A DNA stretch of 64,000 nucleotides from an uncultured Collinsella sp. (GTDB lineage: Bacteria > Actinomycetota > Coriobacteriia > Coriobacteriales > Coriobacteriaceae), in contig UQHZ01000004.1 in assembly GCA_900541055.1 (NCBI GenBank), forward strand, positions 62,001 to 126,000. Reading direction: 5' to 3'. Position numbers and translations under genes: made by a program. Each line of letters begins with the position of its first letter. Position 1 is the first letter of the stretch. Positions 25,805-34,399 of this stretch are shown here, piece after piece. The notes beneath the pieces were generated by a model. The model was not told where the DNA came from and did not search any database. It was given only the letters and a program-made list of their open reading frames with translations.

Positions 25805-26743
25805 ATGACCCTTCAGCAGCTTCGTTTTCTGATCGCCGTGGCAGAGTCCGGCTCAATCAACGCCGCAGCCCAGCGCCTCTATACCGCTCAATCCAACATC
25901 TCAAACGCCGTCAAAAGCCTGGAACAGGAGCTCCATCTGGAGATCTTTACGCGCTCCAGCCGCGGCGTCACGCTCACCAACGACGGCACCGAGCTTTTGG
26001 GCTATGCGCGCCAGGTCGTAGAGCAGGCCGACATGCTCGAGGCACGCTACGAGGACGGCGGCACCCCGCAAGCCCGCCTCGCCATTTCCGCCCAGCACTA
26101 CGCCTTTTCGGTCGAGGCCTTTGTCAACGTGGTCGAGCGCTGCCGCGACAGCAAGTTCGAGTTCATCATGCGCGAGACCACCACATCGCAGATCATCGAT
26201 GACGTCCGCGCGTTTCGCAGCGACATCGGCATCCTGTATCTGGACGACTTTAACGCCCGCGTTCTGCAGAAGGCTTTTGCCGATGCGCGCGCGAGCTTCC
26301 ACCCCCTCTTTGACGCAAAGGTCCACGTATTCGTAAGCGAACGCCACCCGCTCGCCCGCCGCCCGCAACTGTCCCTTGCCGACCTAACGCCCTACACCCG
26401 CTACAGCTTTGAGCAGGGCACCTCGAACTCCTTCTATTACGCCGAGGAACCCTTTAGCTACATTCCCTGTGACCGCAACATCCGCGTGTCCGACCGCGGC
26501 ACGCTCACCAACCTGCTTATCACCTCGAACGGCTACACGCTATCGACCGGTGTCCTCTCTAACGAAATGCAATGGGGCATGGCGTCGATCCCGCTGGCAG
26601 ACGCCCCGACGATGCACGTGGGTTATATCATGCACGACGAGCGCAGGCCCTCTCCCCTGCTGCAGCAATATCTCGATGAGCTCGACCGCATCATCCGCGA
26701 AAGTCAGCCATCTGGGGACGGGGTAGAAACGGTAGATTGCTAG
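25805..26743 (+). CDS. LysR family transcriptional regulator
   Basis: A 312-residue DNA-binding regulator. The N-terminal winged helix is canonical (LQQLRFLIAVAESGSINAAAQRLYTAQSNISNAVKSLEQEL), followed by FTRSSRGVTLTNDGTELL. The rest is the periplasmic-binding-protein-like effector domain. It is divergent from metY with a 272-base shared regulatory region, so it likely controls sulfur or methionine genes, comparable to CysB/MetR-type regulators (inference). I prefer ATG 25805, nine bases after GAAAGG, to the ATG at 25796 which overlaps that site. Confidence 0.88.
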   Translation: MTLQQLRFLIAVAESGSINAAAQRLYTAQSNISNAVKSLEQELHLEIFTRSSRGVTLTNDGTELLGYARQVVEQADMLEARYEDGGTPQARLAISAQHYAFSVEAFVNVVERCRDSKFEFIMRETTTSQIIDDVRAFRSDIGILYLDDFNARVLQKAFADARASFHPLFDAKVHVFVSERHPLARRPQLSLADLTPYTRYSFEQGTSNSFYYAEEPFSYIPCDRNIRVSDRGTLTNLLITSNGYTLSTGVLSNEMQWGMASIPLADAPTMHVGYIMHDERRPSPLLQQYLDELDRIIRESQPSGDGVETVDC

Positions 26744-26806
26744 CCCTCGGCGAACGCGGCGCTACAATGGACACCCACACGAGAAGCGTCCAACGAAAGG
26801 AACCAT

Positions 26807-27292
26807 GTGAAGGTCATCATCTACACCGACGGCTCGGCCCGATCGAATCCGGGACGCGGCGGCTACGGCGCCGTGCTCAATTACACCAACCCCGCCGGCA
26901 AGACCTTTACCTCCGAGCTTTCGCGCGGTTACGCCAAGACCACCAACAACCGCATGGAGCTCATGGCCGTTATCGTGGCGCTCGAGGCACTCAACCGCCC
27001 CTGCGAGGTCGAAGTCCATTCCGATTCGCAGTACGTCGTCAACGCCTTTAACAAGCACTGGATCGACGGCTGGAAAAAACGCGGATGGAAAACCGCCAAC
27101 AAGCAGCCCGTCAAGAACCGCGACCTGTGGGAGCGCCTACTCACCGCCAAAAGCAAGCATAAGGTTGAATTCATCTGGGTTAAGGGTCACGCCGGTCATG
27201 AGCTCAACGAGCGCTGCGATGAGCTCGCCACCACGGCGGCCGACGGCGGCAACCTCGATATCGACACCGGCTTTAGCGAGAGCGACCTGTAA
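26807..27292 (+). CDS. rnhA: Ribonuclease HI
   Basis: Degrades the RNA strand of RNA-DNA hybrids. The 161-residue protein has all four catalytic carboxylates in RNase HI context: Asp in IYTDGSARSNPG, Glu in NRMELMAVIVALE, Asp in VHSDSQYVV, and the final Asp in GHAGHELNERCDELA. The basic protrusion (WKKRGWKTANKQPVKNRDLW) used in substrate binding is present. The GTG at 26807 has GAAAGG upstream. It stands between a LysR gene and an oxidoreductase, with gaps of about 65-75 bases. Confidence 0.95.
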   Translation: MKVIIYTDGSARSNPGRGGYGAVLNYTNPAGKTFTSELSRGYAKTTNNRMELMAVIVALEALNRPCEVEVHSDSQYVVNAFNKHWIDGWKKRGWKTANKQPVKNRDLWERLLTAKSKHKVEFIWVKGHAGHELNERCDELATTAADGGNLDIDTGFSESDL

Positions 27293-27365
27293 TATCGTTT
27301 TCGCGCAGTTTTATATCCCCACGCGCTACACTCATCCTGTAGACCAAACAACGCAAGGGGGACGT

Positions 27366-28472
27366 ATGCTGCGCATCGCGACCATCGGCACATCCATGAT
27401 TACCGACGACTTTATCCAGGTCGTCAACGCCAACGACCAAGCTGCGTTTGTGGGCACGCTCTCGCGCGATGCTGATCGCGGCGCCGCCTTCACCGCTAAG
27501 CACGGCGGCGAGCGTAACTTCACCGCACTCGACGAGCTCGCTTCCGCCAACGACGTCGACGCCGTCTACATCGGCAGCCCCAATGCACTCCATCACGAAC
27601 AGGCGCTCGCCTGCATCGCCGGCGGTAAGCACGTTATCGTCGAAAAGCCCTTCTGCGCCACCGAGGCGCAAGCGCTTGAGGTCTTCCGCGCTGCCGAGGC
27701 AGCTGGTGTCGTGGCCCTCGAGGCCATGCGTCCCCTCCACGATCCCGCCTTCCACGCCATCGAGGACGCCTTGGGTGAAATCGCCCCCATCCGCCGCGCC
27801 TCATTGCGCTTTGGCAAGTATTCCTCGCGCTACAACGAGATTCTCGCGGGACGCGCCACCAATATCTTCGACTGCAATATGGCATCGGGTTCCCTCATGG
27901 ATATTGGCGTCTACACCGTCGAGCCCATGGTCGAGATTTTCGGCATGCCCTCCGGCCTTACGAGCATGGCTACTCTGCTCGACCCCACCACGCGACAGCT
28001 CACGCACGGCCCCATCGACGGCTGCGGTTCCATCCTCGCCAGCTACGGCGGTGGCCGAATCTCCGTCGAGCTCGCGCACTCCAAAATTACGAATGACCTA
28101 CTGCCCTCGCAGATCGAAGGCGAGCGTGGCACTATCCAGATCGACCATCTGTCCACGCCCCGCAACGTCCGCATCGACTATCGCGGCGACGTCGTACGCG
28201 GCTCGGCGACCGAGGCGCCGCGCGAACAGGGCGATAACGGCCGCGTGCTCGACCTGCCCAAATCGAGCAACACTATGGAATACGAGCTCACGGACTTCAT
28301 CACCGCCATCGGCGGCATCGATAACGTCAAGGAAGAGATTTGGGAGACCCCGGCGGGACGCCACGAGCTTGGCCACTACCGCGATGTCACGCTCGTCTCA
28401 CTACGCATCATGGATGCCGTGCGTCAGCAGGCCGGCATAACCTTCCCGGCCGACGCAGGCAAGCAGGCATAG
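27366..28472 (+). CDS. Gfo/Idh/MocA family oxidoreductase
   Basis: A 368-residue NAD(P)-dependent oxidoreductase-like protein. The N-terminal Rossmann strand reads LRIATIGTSMITDDFIQ, in which the usual GxGxxA is altered. VDAVYIGSPNALHHEQALACI and the catalytic-lysine motif HVIVEKPFC are well conserved, so nucleotide binding is likely retained. The C-terminal half has the standard open beta-sheet fold (NIFDCNMASGSLMDIGVYTVEP). The upstream in-frame extension overlapping rnhA is unlikely; the ATG at 27366 follows AAGGGGG. The acylphosphatase gene begins two bases after the stop. Substrate unknown. Confidence 0.87.
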   Translation: MLRIATIGTSMITDDFIQVVNANDQAAFVGTLSRDADRGAAFTAKHGGERNFTALDELASANDVDAVYIGSPNALHHEQALACIAGGKHVIVEKPFCATEAQALEVFRAAEAAGVVALEAMRPLHDPAFHAIEDALGEIAPIRRASLRFGKYSSRYNEILAGRATNIFDCNMASGSLMDIGVYTVEPMVEIFGMPSGLTSMATLLDPTTRQLTHGPIDGCGSILASYGGGRISVELAHSKITNDLLPSQIEGERGTIQIDHLSTPRNVRIDYRGDVVRGSATEAPREQGDNGRVLDLPKSSNTMEYELTDFITAIGGIDNVKEEIWETPAGRHELGHYRDVTLVSLRIMDAVRQQAGITFPADAGKQA

Positions 28473-28474
28473 CG

Positions 28475-28885
28475 ATGGGCCTCTTCGATACGTTCTTCTC
28501 CAGCGTCACCGGCGGCAGTCGAGAGCCTCAAAAACCATCAAACGTCGAGCTCGAGCTGCGCCGCAGGCTTACCGTGCTCGCAAGCGACGAGGCCACTCAA
28601 GACACTCCCCTGCGCTATTTCCTGCGCTGGGCGGGGCAAGTCCAAGGCGTTGGTTTTCGCTTTACCAACACCAACCTCGCGCAGGCACGCGCACTCACCG
28701 GCTGGGTGCGTAACATGGAAGACGGCTCAGTCGAGATGGAGATACAGGGAGCTCCGGCAAATATCCTATCTCATCTCGAGGCACTTCATGCCTCCTACGA
28801 GCGCATGGGAACGCGTTTTCGCCTCGTAGATGCCCAGGCCCGAGCCCCACTTGCCAATGAAGACAGTTTCACTCCTCATTATTAG
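28475..28885 (+). CDS. Acylphosphatase
   Basis: Hydrolyses acyl phosphates such as acetyl phosphate or 1,3-bisphosphoglycerate. The 136-residue protein has the acylphosphatase core from about residue 47: RWAGQVQGVGFRFTN (phosphate loop with catalytic Arg), then LTGWVRNMEDGSVEMEIQG with the catalytic Asn. The 45-residue N-terminal extension is longer than in the usual 90-residue enzymes and shows no domain. It follows the oxidoreductase gene by two bases, so the two are co-transcribed. Confidence 0.88.
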   Translation: MGLFDTFFSSVTGGSREPQKPSNVELELRRRLTVLASDEATQDTPLRYFLRWAGQVQGVGFRFTNTNLAQARALTGWVRNMEDGSVEMEIQGAPANILSHLEALHASYERMGTRFRLVDAQARAPLANEDSFTPHY

Positions 28886-28946
28886 TATTGTGTGCTAAAT
28901 ACGGTATCATTTACCTACGACCGTTAATAGAAAAGAGGCGAGGCGC

Positions 28947-29327
28947 ATGGCGGTGCAAAGAAGGAATACCAAGCAGCGAAAGCTGGTTCTTGACGCCGTG
29001 CGCCAAAGCTATAACCATCCCACCGCCGACGAAATCTACAACGTCGTGCGCGCGCAGGATGACAAAATCAGCCGCGGTACGGTCTACCGCAATCTCAATC
29101 TCTTGGCCGACGCCGGCGAAATCCTCTCCATCAAGACGCCGGGCGGCAGCCGCTTCGATCGCACCGTCGAGCCGCATGCGCATATCATCTGCACCTCGTG
29201 CAGCCGCGTCATCGACGTACCACTCCCCTTCGATGCACAGCTCGACGCCAAAGCATCCGAGCAAATCGGCTGGCACGTCACGTCGCACTACACCATCTTC
29301 GAGGGTCTCTGCCCCGATTGCCGGTAG
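28947..29327 (+). CDS. Fur/PerR-family metal-dependent regulator
   Basis: A 126-residue repressor. The winged helix is at the N-terminus (QRKLVLDAVRQSYNHPTADEIYNVVR, then ISRGTVYRNLNLLADAGEIL). The dimer domain has the regulatory-site motif EPHAHIICTSC and a second CxxC (GLCPDC), the pair that forms the structural zinc site. Length suits PerR-type members. The His/Asp ligand set could sense iron, manganese or peroxide; the sequence does not decide between Fur, PerR and Zur. The gene has its own AT-rich upstream region and stands alone. Confidence 0.88.
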   Translation: MAVQRRNTKQRKLVLDAVRQSYNHPTADEIYNVVRAQDDKISRGTVYRNLNLLADAGEILSIKTPGGSRFDRTVEPHAHIICTSCSRVIDVPLPFDAQLDAKASEQIGWHVTSHYTIFEGLCPDCR

Positions 29328-29330
29328 ACG

Positions 29331-29400
29331 TTTGGAACATGCCTTAAAATCCACCTTTCCGCACTCTGCAACAAAAAGTAGATTTCTAGGTATGTCCCGA
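29331..29400. repeat. Imperfect intergenic palindrome after the Fur-family gene
   Basis: Arms 29334-29358 and 29373-29398 pair at roughly 19 of 25 positions (GGAACATGCCT mirrored by AGGTATGTCCC; AATCCACC by GTAGATTT). It fills the gap between convergent genes. It could act as a shared terminator or be a degraded repeat. Confidence 0.5.
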
Positions 29401-29404
29401 AAAC

Positions 29405-30202
29405 TTACTCGGCGAGCAGACGACGCAGCTCTTCTTCGACCGTGCGCACGTAACGGACGCGGTCGTTGACGCCACGCATGGTGGGGTTGCAGCTCTCCAT
29501 CAGATAGGAATGGCCCACGACGTTGAGCATGTCGCGATCGTTCTCATTGTCGCCAAAAGCCATCATCTCATCGGGCGAAATACCCAGGGCACGACCGTAA
29601 TCGGCAAGCGCGGAGCCCTTGCCCGAACCGAAACCGATCAAGTCCGTCCATGCGGTTCCCGACGTCATCACTTCGACACGATCGCTAAAGAGGCGCTCGA
29701 AATACTCCCGGGCTGCCGGATAATCCACCTCGGGCGTCTGGAAGCCAATCTTAATGACATCCTCGTCGATGTCCTCGGGACGGTCGACCACCGCCACATC
29801 GCAGTGGACCACATAGCGCAAATGGTCGACGAACGCATCGTTACCGCTCATGGCGTAGATGTGCCCCTCACACGAAAGGGTCACGTCGGTATGGGGATAC
29901 GCAACCACGGCATTCGCGATAGCCATAGCAAGGCTACGCTCCATAGAGCGCTTGACAACGGCACGCCCCTCGCTCATCACCAGGGTTCCGTTTTCGCATA
30001 CATAGGTGAGCTCATCGGCCACCGGGGCAAACAGGTAGCGCAAGCTCGCATATTGACGGCCACTCGCCGGCATAAACACGATACCGCGACGATGCAGCTC
30101 ATCGATAAGCTCAAAGGCCTCGGAACGCAGCTCGCGCTCCCCCGGATGCAGCAACGTGCCGTCCAAATCGCATGCAATCAGTTTGATTCCCTCAAGACCC
30201 AT
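29405..30202 (-). CDS. Cof-type HAD hydrolase
   Basis: A 265-residue Cof/YidA-type phosphatase. Motif I is LIACDLDGTLLHPG, motif II FMPASGRQ, and motif IV GDNENDRDMLNVVG, with a C2 cap in between (residues about 85-195). It is a paralogue-class match to the gene at 742-1584, not a close copy. ATG 30202 is favoured: a TTG four codons upstream sits too close to the AGGAGG. Substrate unknown; typical members dephosphorylate sugar phosphates, FMN or PLP. Confidence 0.87.
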   Translation of the reverse strand: MGLEGIKLIACDLDGTLLHPGERELRSEAFELIDELHRRGIVFMPASGRQYASLRYLFAPVADELTYVCENGTLVMSEGRAVVKRSMERSLAMAIANAVVAYPHTDVTLSCEGHIYAMSGNDAFVDHLRYVVHCDVAVVDRPEDIDEDVIKIGFQTPEVDYPAAREYFERLFSDRVEVMTSGTAWTDLIGFGSGKGSALADYGRALGISPDEMMAFGDNENDRDMLNVVGHSYLMESCNPTMRGVNDRVRYVRTVEEELRRLLAE

Positions 30203-30284
30203 ATGCTTCCCCAAAGCCTCCTATCAACAGCAAGACGGACCTTGATTGGTCGCCCCTCAAAGCCCATCTTGCGCATACGCGCGC

Positions 30285-30863
30285 TTAGCCGCGCACCTTT
30301 TTTACGATGGTAAAGTCTGGAGCCATGCTCACGACGACCTCCGCCGCACTCGACGCAAAGCGCCGGCTGGCATCGAACTCGCGTGTGACCACCGAGAGCC
30401 GAACACCCTCGACACCCCGGAGCATGCGGCCCAAAACAGGCTGCACCGGCGTATACATGCGCATGGTATGCTCGTCCGAGTCGCCTCGGAAGAGCGGCGC
30501 ATGCATGTTGCCGATCTCCCAGCACGCATGCGCGAGCGCAATCGGGTCCATGCGGTCAACTTCGACCAAATAAACCTCGGCGCTGCGCAGGCGCACGACA
30601 ACCGCCACGGGCACCACGCCCGAACGGTCGACGGCGAGCACGTCGCCGTCGACAAAACGACCGCCGTCGGCAGTATCCAGCCGAACATCGATCGTGCGCC
30701 CCAGCTCCGTCACGCCCACAAACGCGCATACATCAGCCTGGTCCCAATCGAGCAGTAGCTCGTCAACTTCAAAGACGCCGCCCAGCTTCCGGCGAAGCAG
30801 AAGTTCATAAGACGGATCGTTGAGATTTCCCAAGCATGTCGTCGAAACCAAGCGCTCAGGCAT
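30285..30863 (-). CDS. UreE-like nickel metallochaperone, orphan
   Basis: A 192-residue protein that I match to UreE, the urease nickel chaperone. The best block is VDRMDPIALAHACWEIGNMHAPL, parallel to UreE's DP..LA.A.YHLGNRHVPL, followed by VLGRMLRGVEGVRLSV, parallel to the D-H-V-L-D-D-M-L segment. His121 in GNMHAPL corresponds to the UreE interface nickel ligand. The peripheral HxH pair and His-rich tail are absent. An N-terminal beta-rich half (about 1-95) matches in outline. No urease genes occur in the window. The start lies three bases after the slyD-like stop, so the two are translationally coupled. Nickel delivery is inferred. Confidence 0.65.
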   Translation of the reverse strand: MPERLVSTTCLGNLNDPSYELLLRRKLGGVFEVDELLLDWDQADVCAFVGVTELGRTIDVRLDTADGGRFVDGDVLAVDRSGVVPVAVVVRLRSAEVYLVEVDRMDPIALAHACWEIGNMHAPLFRGDSDEHTMRMYTPVQPVLGRMLRGVEGVRLSVVTREFDASRRFASSAAEVVVSMAPDFTIVKKVRG

Positions 30864-30866
30864 GCT

Positions 30867-31295
30867 CTAACCCTCGACCTCGACGAGCTCGATATCAAAG
30901 TTGAGGTCCTTGCCGGCAAGCTCGTGGTTGGCATCGAGCGTCACGGCCTCGGGCGTCACGTCAATGACGACGGCGGGAACGGGCATACCGCTCGGCGTGG
31001 ACAGGAAAAGCTTCATGCCCTTCTCGATCTGCTCGATGTTGGGAACCTGTTCGGCCGGGAAGGTAATAACCATCTCGGGATTGTGCTCGCCGTAGGCATC
31101 GGCGGCAGGAATGTGCACGGTCTTCTTCTCGCCCACCTGCATGTCGACAACAGCGGCGTCGAAGCCCTTGATCATCTGACCGGCGCCGCAGGTGAACTCC
31201 AGCGGCTCGCCGCGATCGTAGGAGCTATCGAACTGCGTGCCGTCATCGAGCGTGCCGCGATAATGGGTCTTGACCTTCTTGCCCTGGTTGGACAT
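30867..31295 (-). CDS. slyD: FKBP-type peptidyl-prolyl isomerase, SlyD-like
   Basis: A 142-residue prolyl isomerase and folding helper. The FKBP core is split by an insert-in-flap domain, as in SlyD: KVKTHYRGTLDDGTQFDSSYDRGEPLEFTCGAGQMIKGFD, then the insert (AADAYGEHNPEMVITFPAEQ...) and the returning strand ANHELAGKDLNFDIELVEV. The SlyD Cys/His-rich metal tail is missing, so nickel storage is unlikely. It is the first gene of a pair with the UreE-like gene. ATG 31295 has GGAGG upstream. In enterobacteria SlyD assists nickel insertion. Confidence 0.85.
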   Translation of the reverse strand: MSNQGKKVKTHYRGTLDDGTQFDSSYDRGEPLEFTCGAGQMIKGFDAAVVDMQVGEKKTVHIPAADAYGEHNPEMVITFPAEQVPNIEQIEKGMKLFLSTPSGMPVPAVVIDVTPEAVTLDANHELAGKDLNFDIELVEVEG

Positions 31296-31415
31296 GGTAA
31301 CCTCCGTGATAAGGGCGGCGCACAACGCGGGCCGCCGTGAACATATGGCGCTAACTATACCCTAGTCATACAATTCAATGACAGTTTGCAAAGAAACGCT
31401 GCAACCGGAGGAACC

Positions 31416-32429
31416 ATGGCATATCCCGTATTTGACCTACACTGCGACACCGCCGACCGAATCGGCTGGGCCACGCTCGATCTCGACCTGCGCTTTACCG
31501 CCGGCACCGACGGTTATTTCCCCGGCGACGAAACGCATCCGCAAGATTTCGACCTCATCGAGGGTAACGCCTGCGCCATCTCGCTCGCGAAGATCGGCAA
31601 CACGCCGTGGGCACAGTGCTTCGCCACGTTTGTCCCCGACGAGATTCCCACCGCCCACGCCGCGCGCTTCCAGGCGCAGATCATGGCGCACATGAGCGGC
31701 CAGGCAATGCTCAACCACGACCGCATGGTCAACGTACGCAGCGCGGCAGACATTCGCCCTGCGCTCAAAGATGGCAAGGTCGCCTGCATCCACACCATCG
31801 AAAACGCCACGTTCTTTGCCGAGGACCCCGCGCTGATCGAGGTGCTCAAGAGCTTGGGCGTACTCATGTCATCACTCAGCTGGAACGCGCAGGGACCGCT
31901 CGCGAGCGGCCACGACACCCACGCCGGCCTCACCGCCGCCGGCATCGAGGCGCTTACGCAGATGGAGCACGCCGGCATGGTGCTCGACGTCTCCCACCTC
32001 AACGATGAGTGCTTTGACGAGGTTGTCGCCCACGCCACGCGCCCCTTCGTCGCCAGCCACTCCAACTCCCGCGCAGTTTGCGGCGTTAAGCGCAACCTTA
32101 CCGACGACCAGTTCCGCACCATTCGCGACATGGGTGGCATCGTCGGCCTCAACTACTGCAGCGAGTTCCTATCCAACGACGCAACCGACAAGACAGCCGC
32201 AGACGTCACCTTCGACCAGCTGGCGGCACATATCGAGCACTGGCTTGACCTGGGTGGCGAAAATGTCATCGCGCTCGGCGGCGACTGGGACGGTGCCGCG
32301 GTGCCCGCTTTCCTCTCCGACGCCAGCAAGATGCCCGAGTTCCAGAACATGCTCTCCAAGCACTTTGGCAAGACCGTGATGCAGAAGCTCTGCAGCGACA
32401 ACGCGCTTGCCTTCTTTGAGCGTTATTAA
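31416..32429 (+). CDS. Membrane dipeptidase family (M19) enzyme
   Basis: A 337-residue amidohydrolase-fold zinc dipeptidase. The first metal motif is FDLHCDTADRIGW at the N-terminus. Further ligands are in ACIHTIENA (Glu), DVSHLNDE (His) and VASHSNSRAVCGVKRNLTDDQ (His, then Arg), with GGDWDGAAVP near the end, all as in M19 renal-dipeptidase relatives. No signal peptide is seen, so cytosolic action on dipeptides is likely. The start ATG has GGAGG. It is a single-gene unit. Confidence 0.9.
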   Translation: MAYPVFDLHCDTADRIGWATLDLDLRFTAGTDGYFPGDETHPQDFDLIEGNACAISLAKIGNTPWAQCFATFVPDEIPTAHAARFQAQIMAHMSGQAMLNHDRMVNVRSAADIRPALKDGKVACIHTIENATFFAEDPALIEVLKSLGVLMSSLSWNAQGPLASGHDTHAGLTAAGIEALTQMEHAGMVLDVSHLNDECFDEVVAHATRPFVASHSNSRAVCGVKRNLTDDQFRTIRDMGGIVGLNYCSEFLSNDATDKTAADVTFDQLAAHIEHWLDLGGENVIALGGDWDGAAVPAFLSDASKMPEFQNMLSKHFGKTVMQKLCSDNALAFFERY

Positions 32430-32503
32430 TTTCACATCCCTTGAGCGGGCCGACATGCCGAACGGTCGACATGCCGGCCCGTCCCCAATCTGAAGGACCG
32501 CTT

Positions 32504-33280
32504 TTGACGCAGCAGTTTACGATTTCCGTATCCCGACCGGATGGGACGCCCATCCCCGTCGTCGTTACCAAAAAGCGCGTCAAGAACTTCAACCTACGCG
32601 TCACATCGAGCGGTGAGGTCCACGCCAGTGCACCGCTCGGCGCCAGCCGCGAGCGTATCGAAGCGTTTGTGAAGCGCAGCAGCGCCTGGATTATCAGTCG
32701 ACTTGCCCAGCGCGAGCAACGTCAGGCGACGGCACGAGAGCCGCTCAGCCCCTCGTCCATCATTGCACTTTGGGGCAAGCCCATCACGGTACAAGATGCG
32801 CTCGATTGCAACTTTGCATCACCCGCACCGCGGCCCAAGCAGGCCACCTTCGCAAGTTTTATGGGTGCCGACAAATCGAACGAACGCCCACAGGCCAAGC
32901 GGCGCGCAACCCTCGACGGCCTGACGTCCGATGAGCTCCAGACCCGCATCGACCAGCTCTATGCATCCGAGGTCACCACGGCGCTGCGCGATATGGTGCG
33001 CGCGTACGAAATCGCAATGGGTGTCGCCGTTTCCCGCGTTTCCGCGCGCAGCATGAAAACGCGCTGGGGATCATGCACGCCCAAAACCGGCGCCATTCGC
33101 ATCGCACGAGAACTTGCCGCCTACCCCGTCGAGTGCCTTGACATGGTTGTCGCCCACGAGCTCGTCCACCTGCTCGAGCCGAGCCACAACCAGCGGTTCC
33201 ACGTCCTGCTCGACACATACTGCCCCAACAATAGAGCTCTGTCGCAGCGGCTCAAGCAGCCGCCCCTCAACAAGCTCTAG
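32504..33280 (+). CDS. YgjP-like M48-type metallopeptidase
   Basis: A 258-residue protein of the YgjP/DUF45 family, predicted zinc metallopeptidases. The catalytic motif is VVAHELVHLLEPSHNQRFH near the C-terminus (HELVH zinc motif with a third His), and SARSMKTRWGSCTPKTGAIRIARELAAYP is the family's conserved block. A basic beta-rich N-terminal region (about 1-100) precedes it. TTG at 32504 is chosen because GAAGGA lies six bases before; longer in-frame starts at 32441 and 32471 run through a hairpin near the dipeptidase stop. Role unknown. Confidence 0.85.
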   Translation: MTQQFTISVSRPDGTPIPVVVTKKRVKNFNLRVTSSGEVHASAPLGASRERIEAFVKRSSAWIISRLAQREQRQATAREPLSPSSIIALWGKPITVQDALDCNFASPAPRPKQATFASFMGADKSNERPQAKRRATLDGLTSDELQTRIDQLYASEVTTALRDMVRAYEIAMGVAVSRVSARSMKTRWGSCTPKTGAIRIARELAAYPVECLDMVVAHELVHLLEPSHNQRFHVLLDTYCPNNRALSQRLKQPPLNKL

Positions 33281-33286
33281 CGTCGA

Positions 33287-33772
33287 CTAGCGCACGCGCT
33301 CGATCTCGACGCCGCAGCTTGCCAGGGGAAGACCGACGGGAGCCCAAGGCTTATCGAGCTTAACACGCACGCCAAGCAGCAAGGGGTAACGACGCAGCAG
33401 CATCTGGGCCACACCCTCGGCTGCCGCCTCGATGAGTTTAAACGTATGCTCGCGCAGATAGCCATCGACATCGTGGCACACCGAGCCGTAGTCAATCGAA
33501 GCGTCCAGGTTATCGTGCTCCCCCGCTGCACGCAGGTCGGCATAGAGCACCAAGGACACGATGAACTTCTGGCCCAGCGCGTTCTCTTCGGGATACACGC
33601 CGTGGTTGGCAAAGACCTCGAGACCGTCGATAGTAATGCGGTCAGCATGGCGCAGATCGTCATAGCTCACGTGGGGAACCGCCGTTGCGGTGGATATTTC
33701 GCCCCTTCCACGGCGGGCGAGCTCGGCGCCTTCAGTCTTGGTTGCATTCTCGGGCAGTTTCTTGTTGCTCAT
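33287..33772 (-). CDS. folB: Dihydroneopterin aldolase
   Basis: Cleaves 7,8-dihydroneopterin in folate synthesis. The 161-residue protein has the aldolase core from about residue 40: DRITIDGLEVFANHGVYPEE (with the active-site Glu region), YGSVCHDVDGYL, TFKLIEAAAEGVAQ and a catalytic Lys in VRVKLDKPWAP. A 40-residue N-terminal tail of unknown role is extra. It reads downstream of folE and an HD-domain gene on the same strand, making a probable folate-related operon. Convergent with the YgjP gene, stops only seven bases apart. Confidence 0.9.
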   Translation of the reverse strand: MSNKKLPENATKTEGAELARRGRGEISTATAVPHVSYDDLRHADRITIDGLEVFANHGVYPEENALGQKFIVSLVLYADLRAAGEHDNLDASIDYGSVCHDVDGYLREHTFKLIEAAAEGVAQMLLRRYPLLLGVRVKLDKPWAPVGLPLASCGVEIERVR

Positions 33773-33815
33773 CGCGATCGTCTCCTTCGTTTAGAACCCC
33801 GACCGCGTAAACTAA

Positions 33816-34397
33816 CTACACGCGAATCGACAGGTTCTTTTTATCATCGCTCCAGTTGCAAGCATTGCGCGCGGGGCATGCAAAGCAGGCGCGCGACGCT
33901 TTGTCGGCTGCATAGAGCAGGCGCTCGAGCGGTTGGCTGTTCACGCGCAGCTTTCGATGGCCCAGAATGGCCGTCTTAATGGCTGCGGCATCGGCCGGCT
34001 CAAACGCTACGTCATCGGGCATACCGCCGAGAATCGCATCAGCGACGCGTTCGCTTGCAACATCATGGGATATACCCGATTCATACTGTTCATCTTTGCC
34101 GATATCGTGAAGAAGTGCCGTGGCGTAGATGACCTCGCGGTCAAATTCGAGCTGTTCCTCGAGATTCTTGATCCACATAATGCGAGCGACATCCAGCAGG
34201 TGGTCAATACCGTGGCGGCAGAAGATGCGCCCCGATTCCAACTGTGCAATGCTGCCCAGGTGCCGCCGGAACAGGCCGTTGGCACAGATGTAATCAATGC
34301 GAGGCATGGCACCAAAAGGCGCCAGGCCCGAAGCCATAAAACCGCGACGCGGCGTTCCCTCGTCAGTATTCGATGTAAAGTCGTTGACGACTCTCAT
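33816..34397 (-). CDS. HD-domain phosphohydrolase with a Cys cluster
   Basis: A 193-residue metal-dependent phosphohydrolase. The HD signature spans RHGIDHLLDVARI (first His), ALLHDIGKDEQY (HD pair) and a later Asp. The C-terminus has ACFACPARNACNW, a four-Cys stretch that could bind zinc or an iron-sulfur cluster. It starts two bases after the folE stop and precedes folB by 43 bases. Such HD proteins inside folate operons are candidate dihydroneopterin triphosphate pyrophosphohydrolases (inference), a step with no other gene here. Confidence 0.8.
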   Translation of the reverse strand: MRVVNDFTSNTDEGTPRRGFMASGLAPFGAMPRIDYICANGLFRRHLGSIAQLESGRIFCRHGIDHLLDVARIMWIKNLEEQLEFDREVIYATALLHDIGKDEQYESGISHDVASERVADAILGGMPDDVAFEPADAAAIKTAILGHRKLRVNSQPLERLLYAADKASRACFACPARNACNWSDDKKNLSIRV

Positions 34398-34399
34398 AG

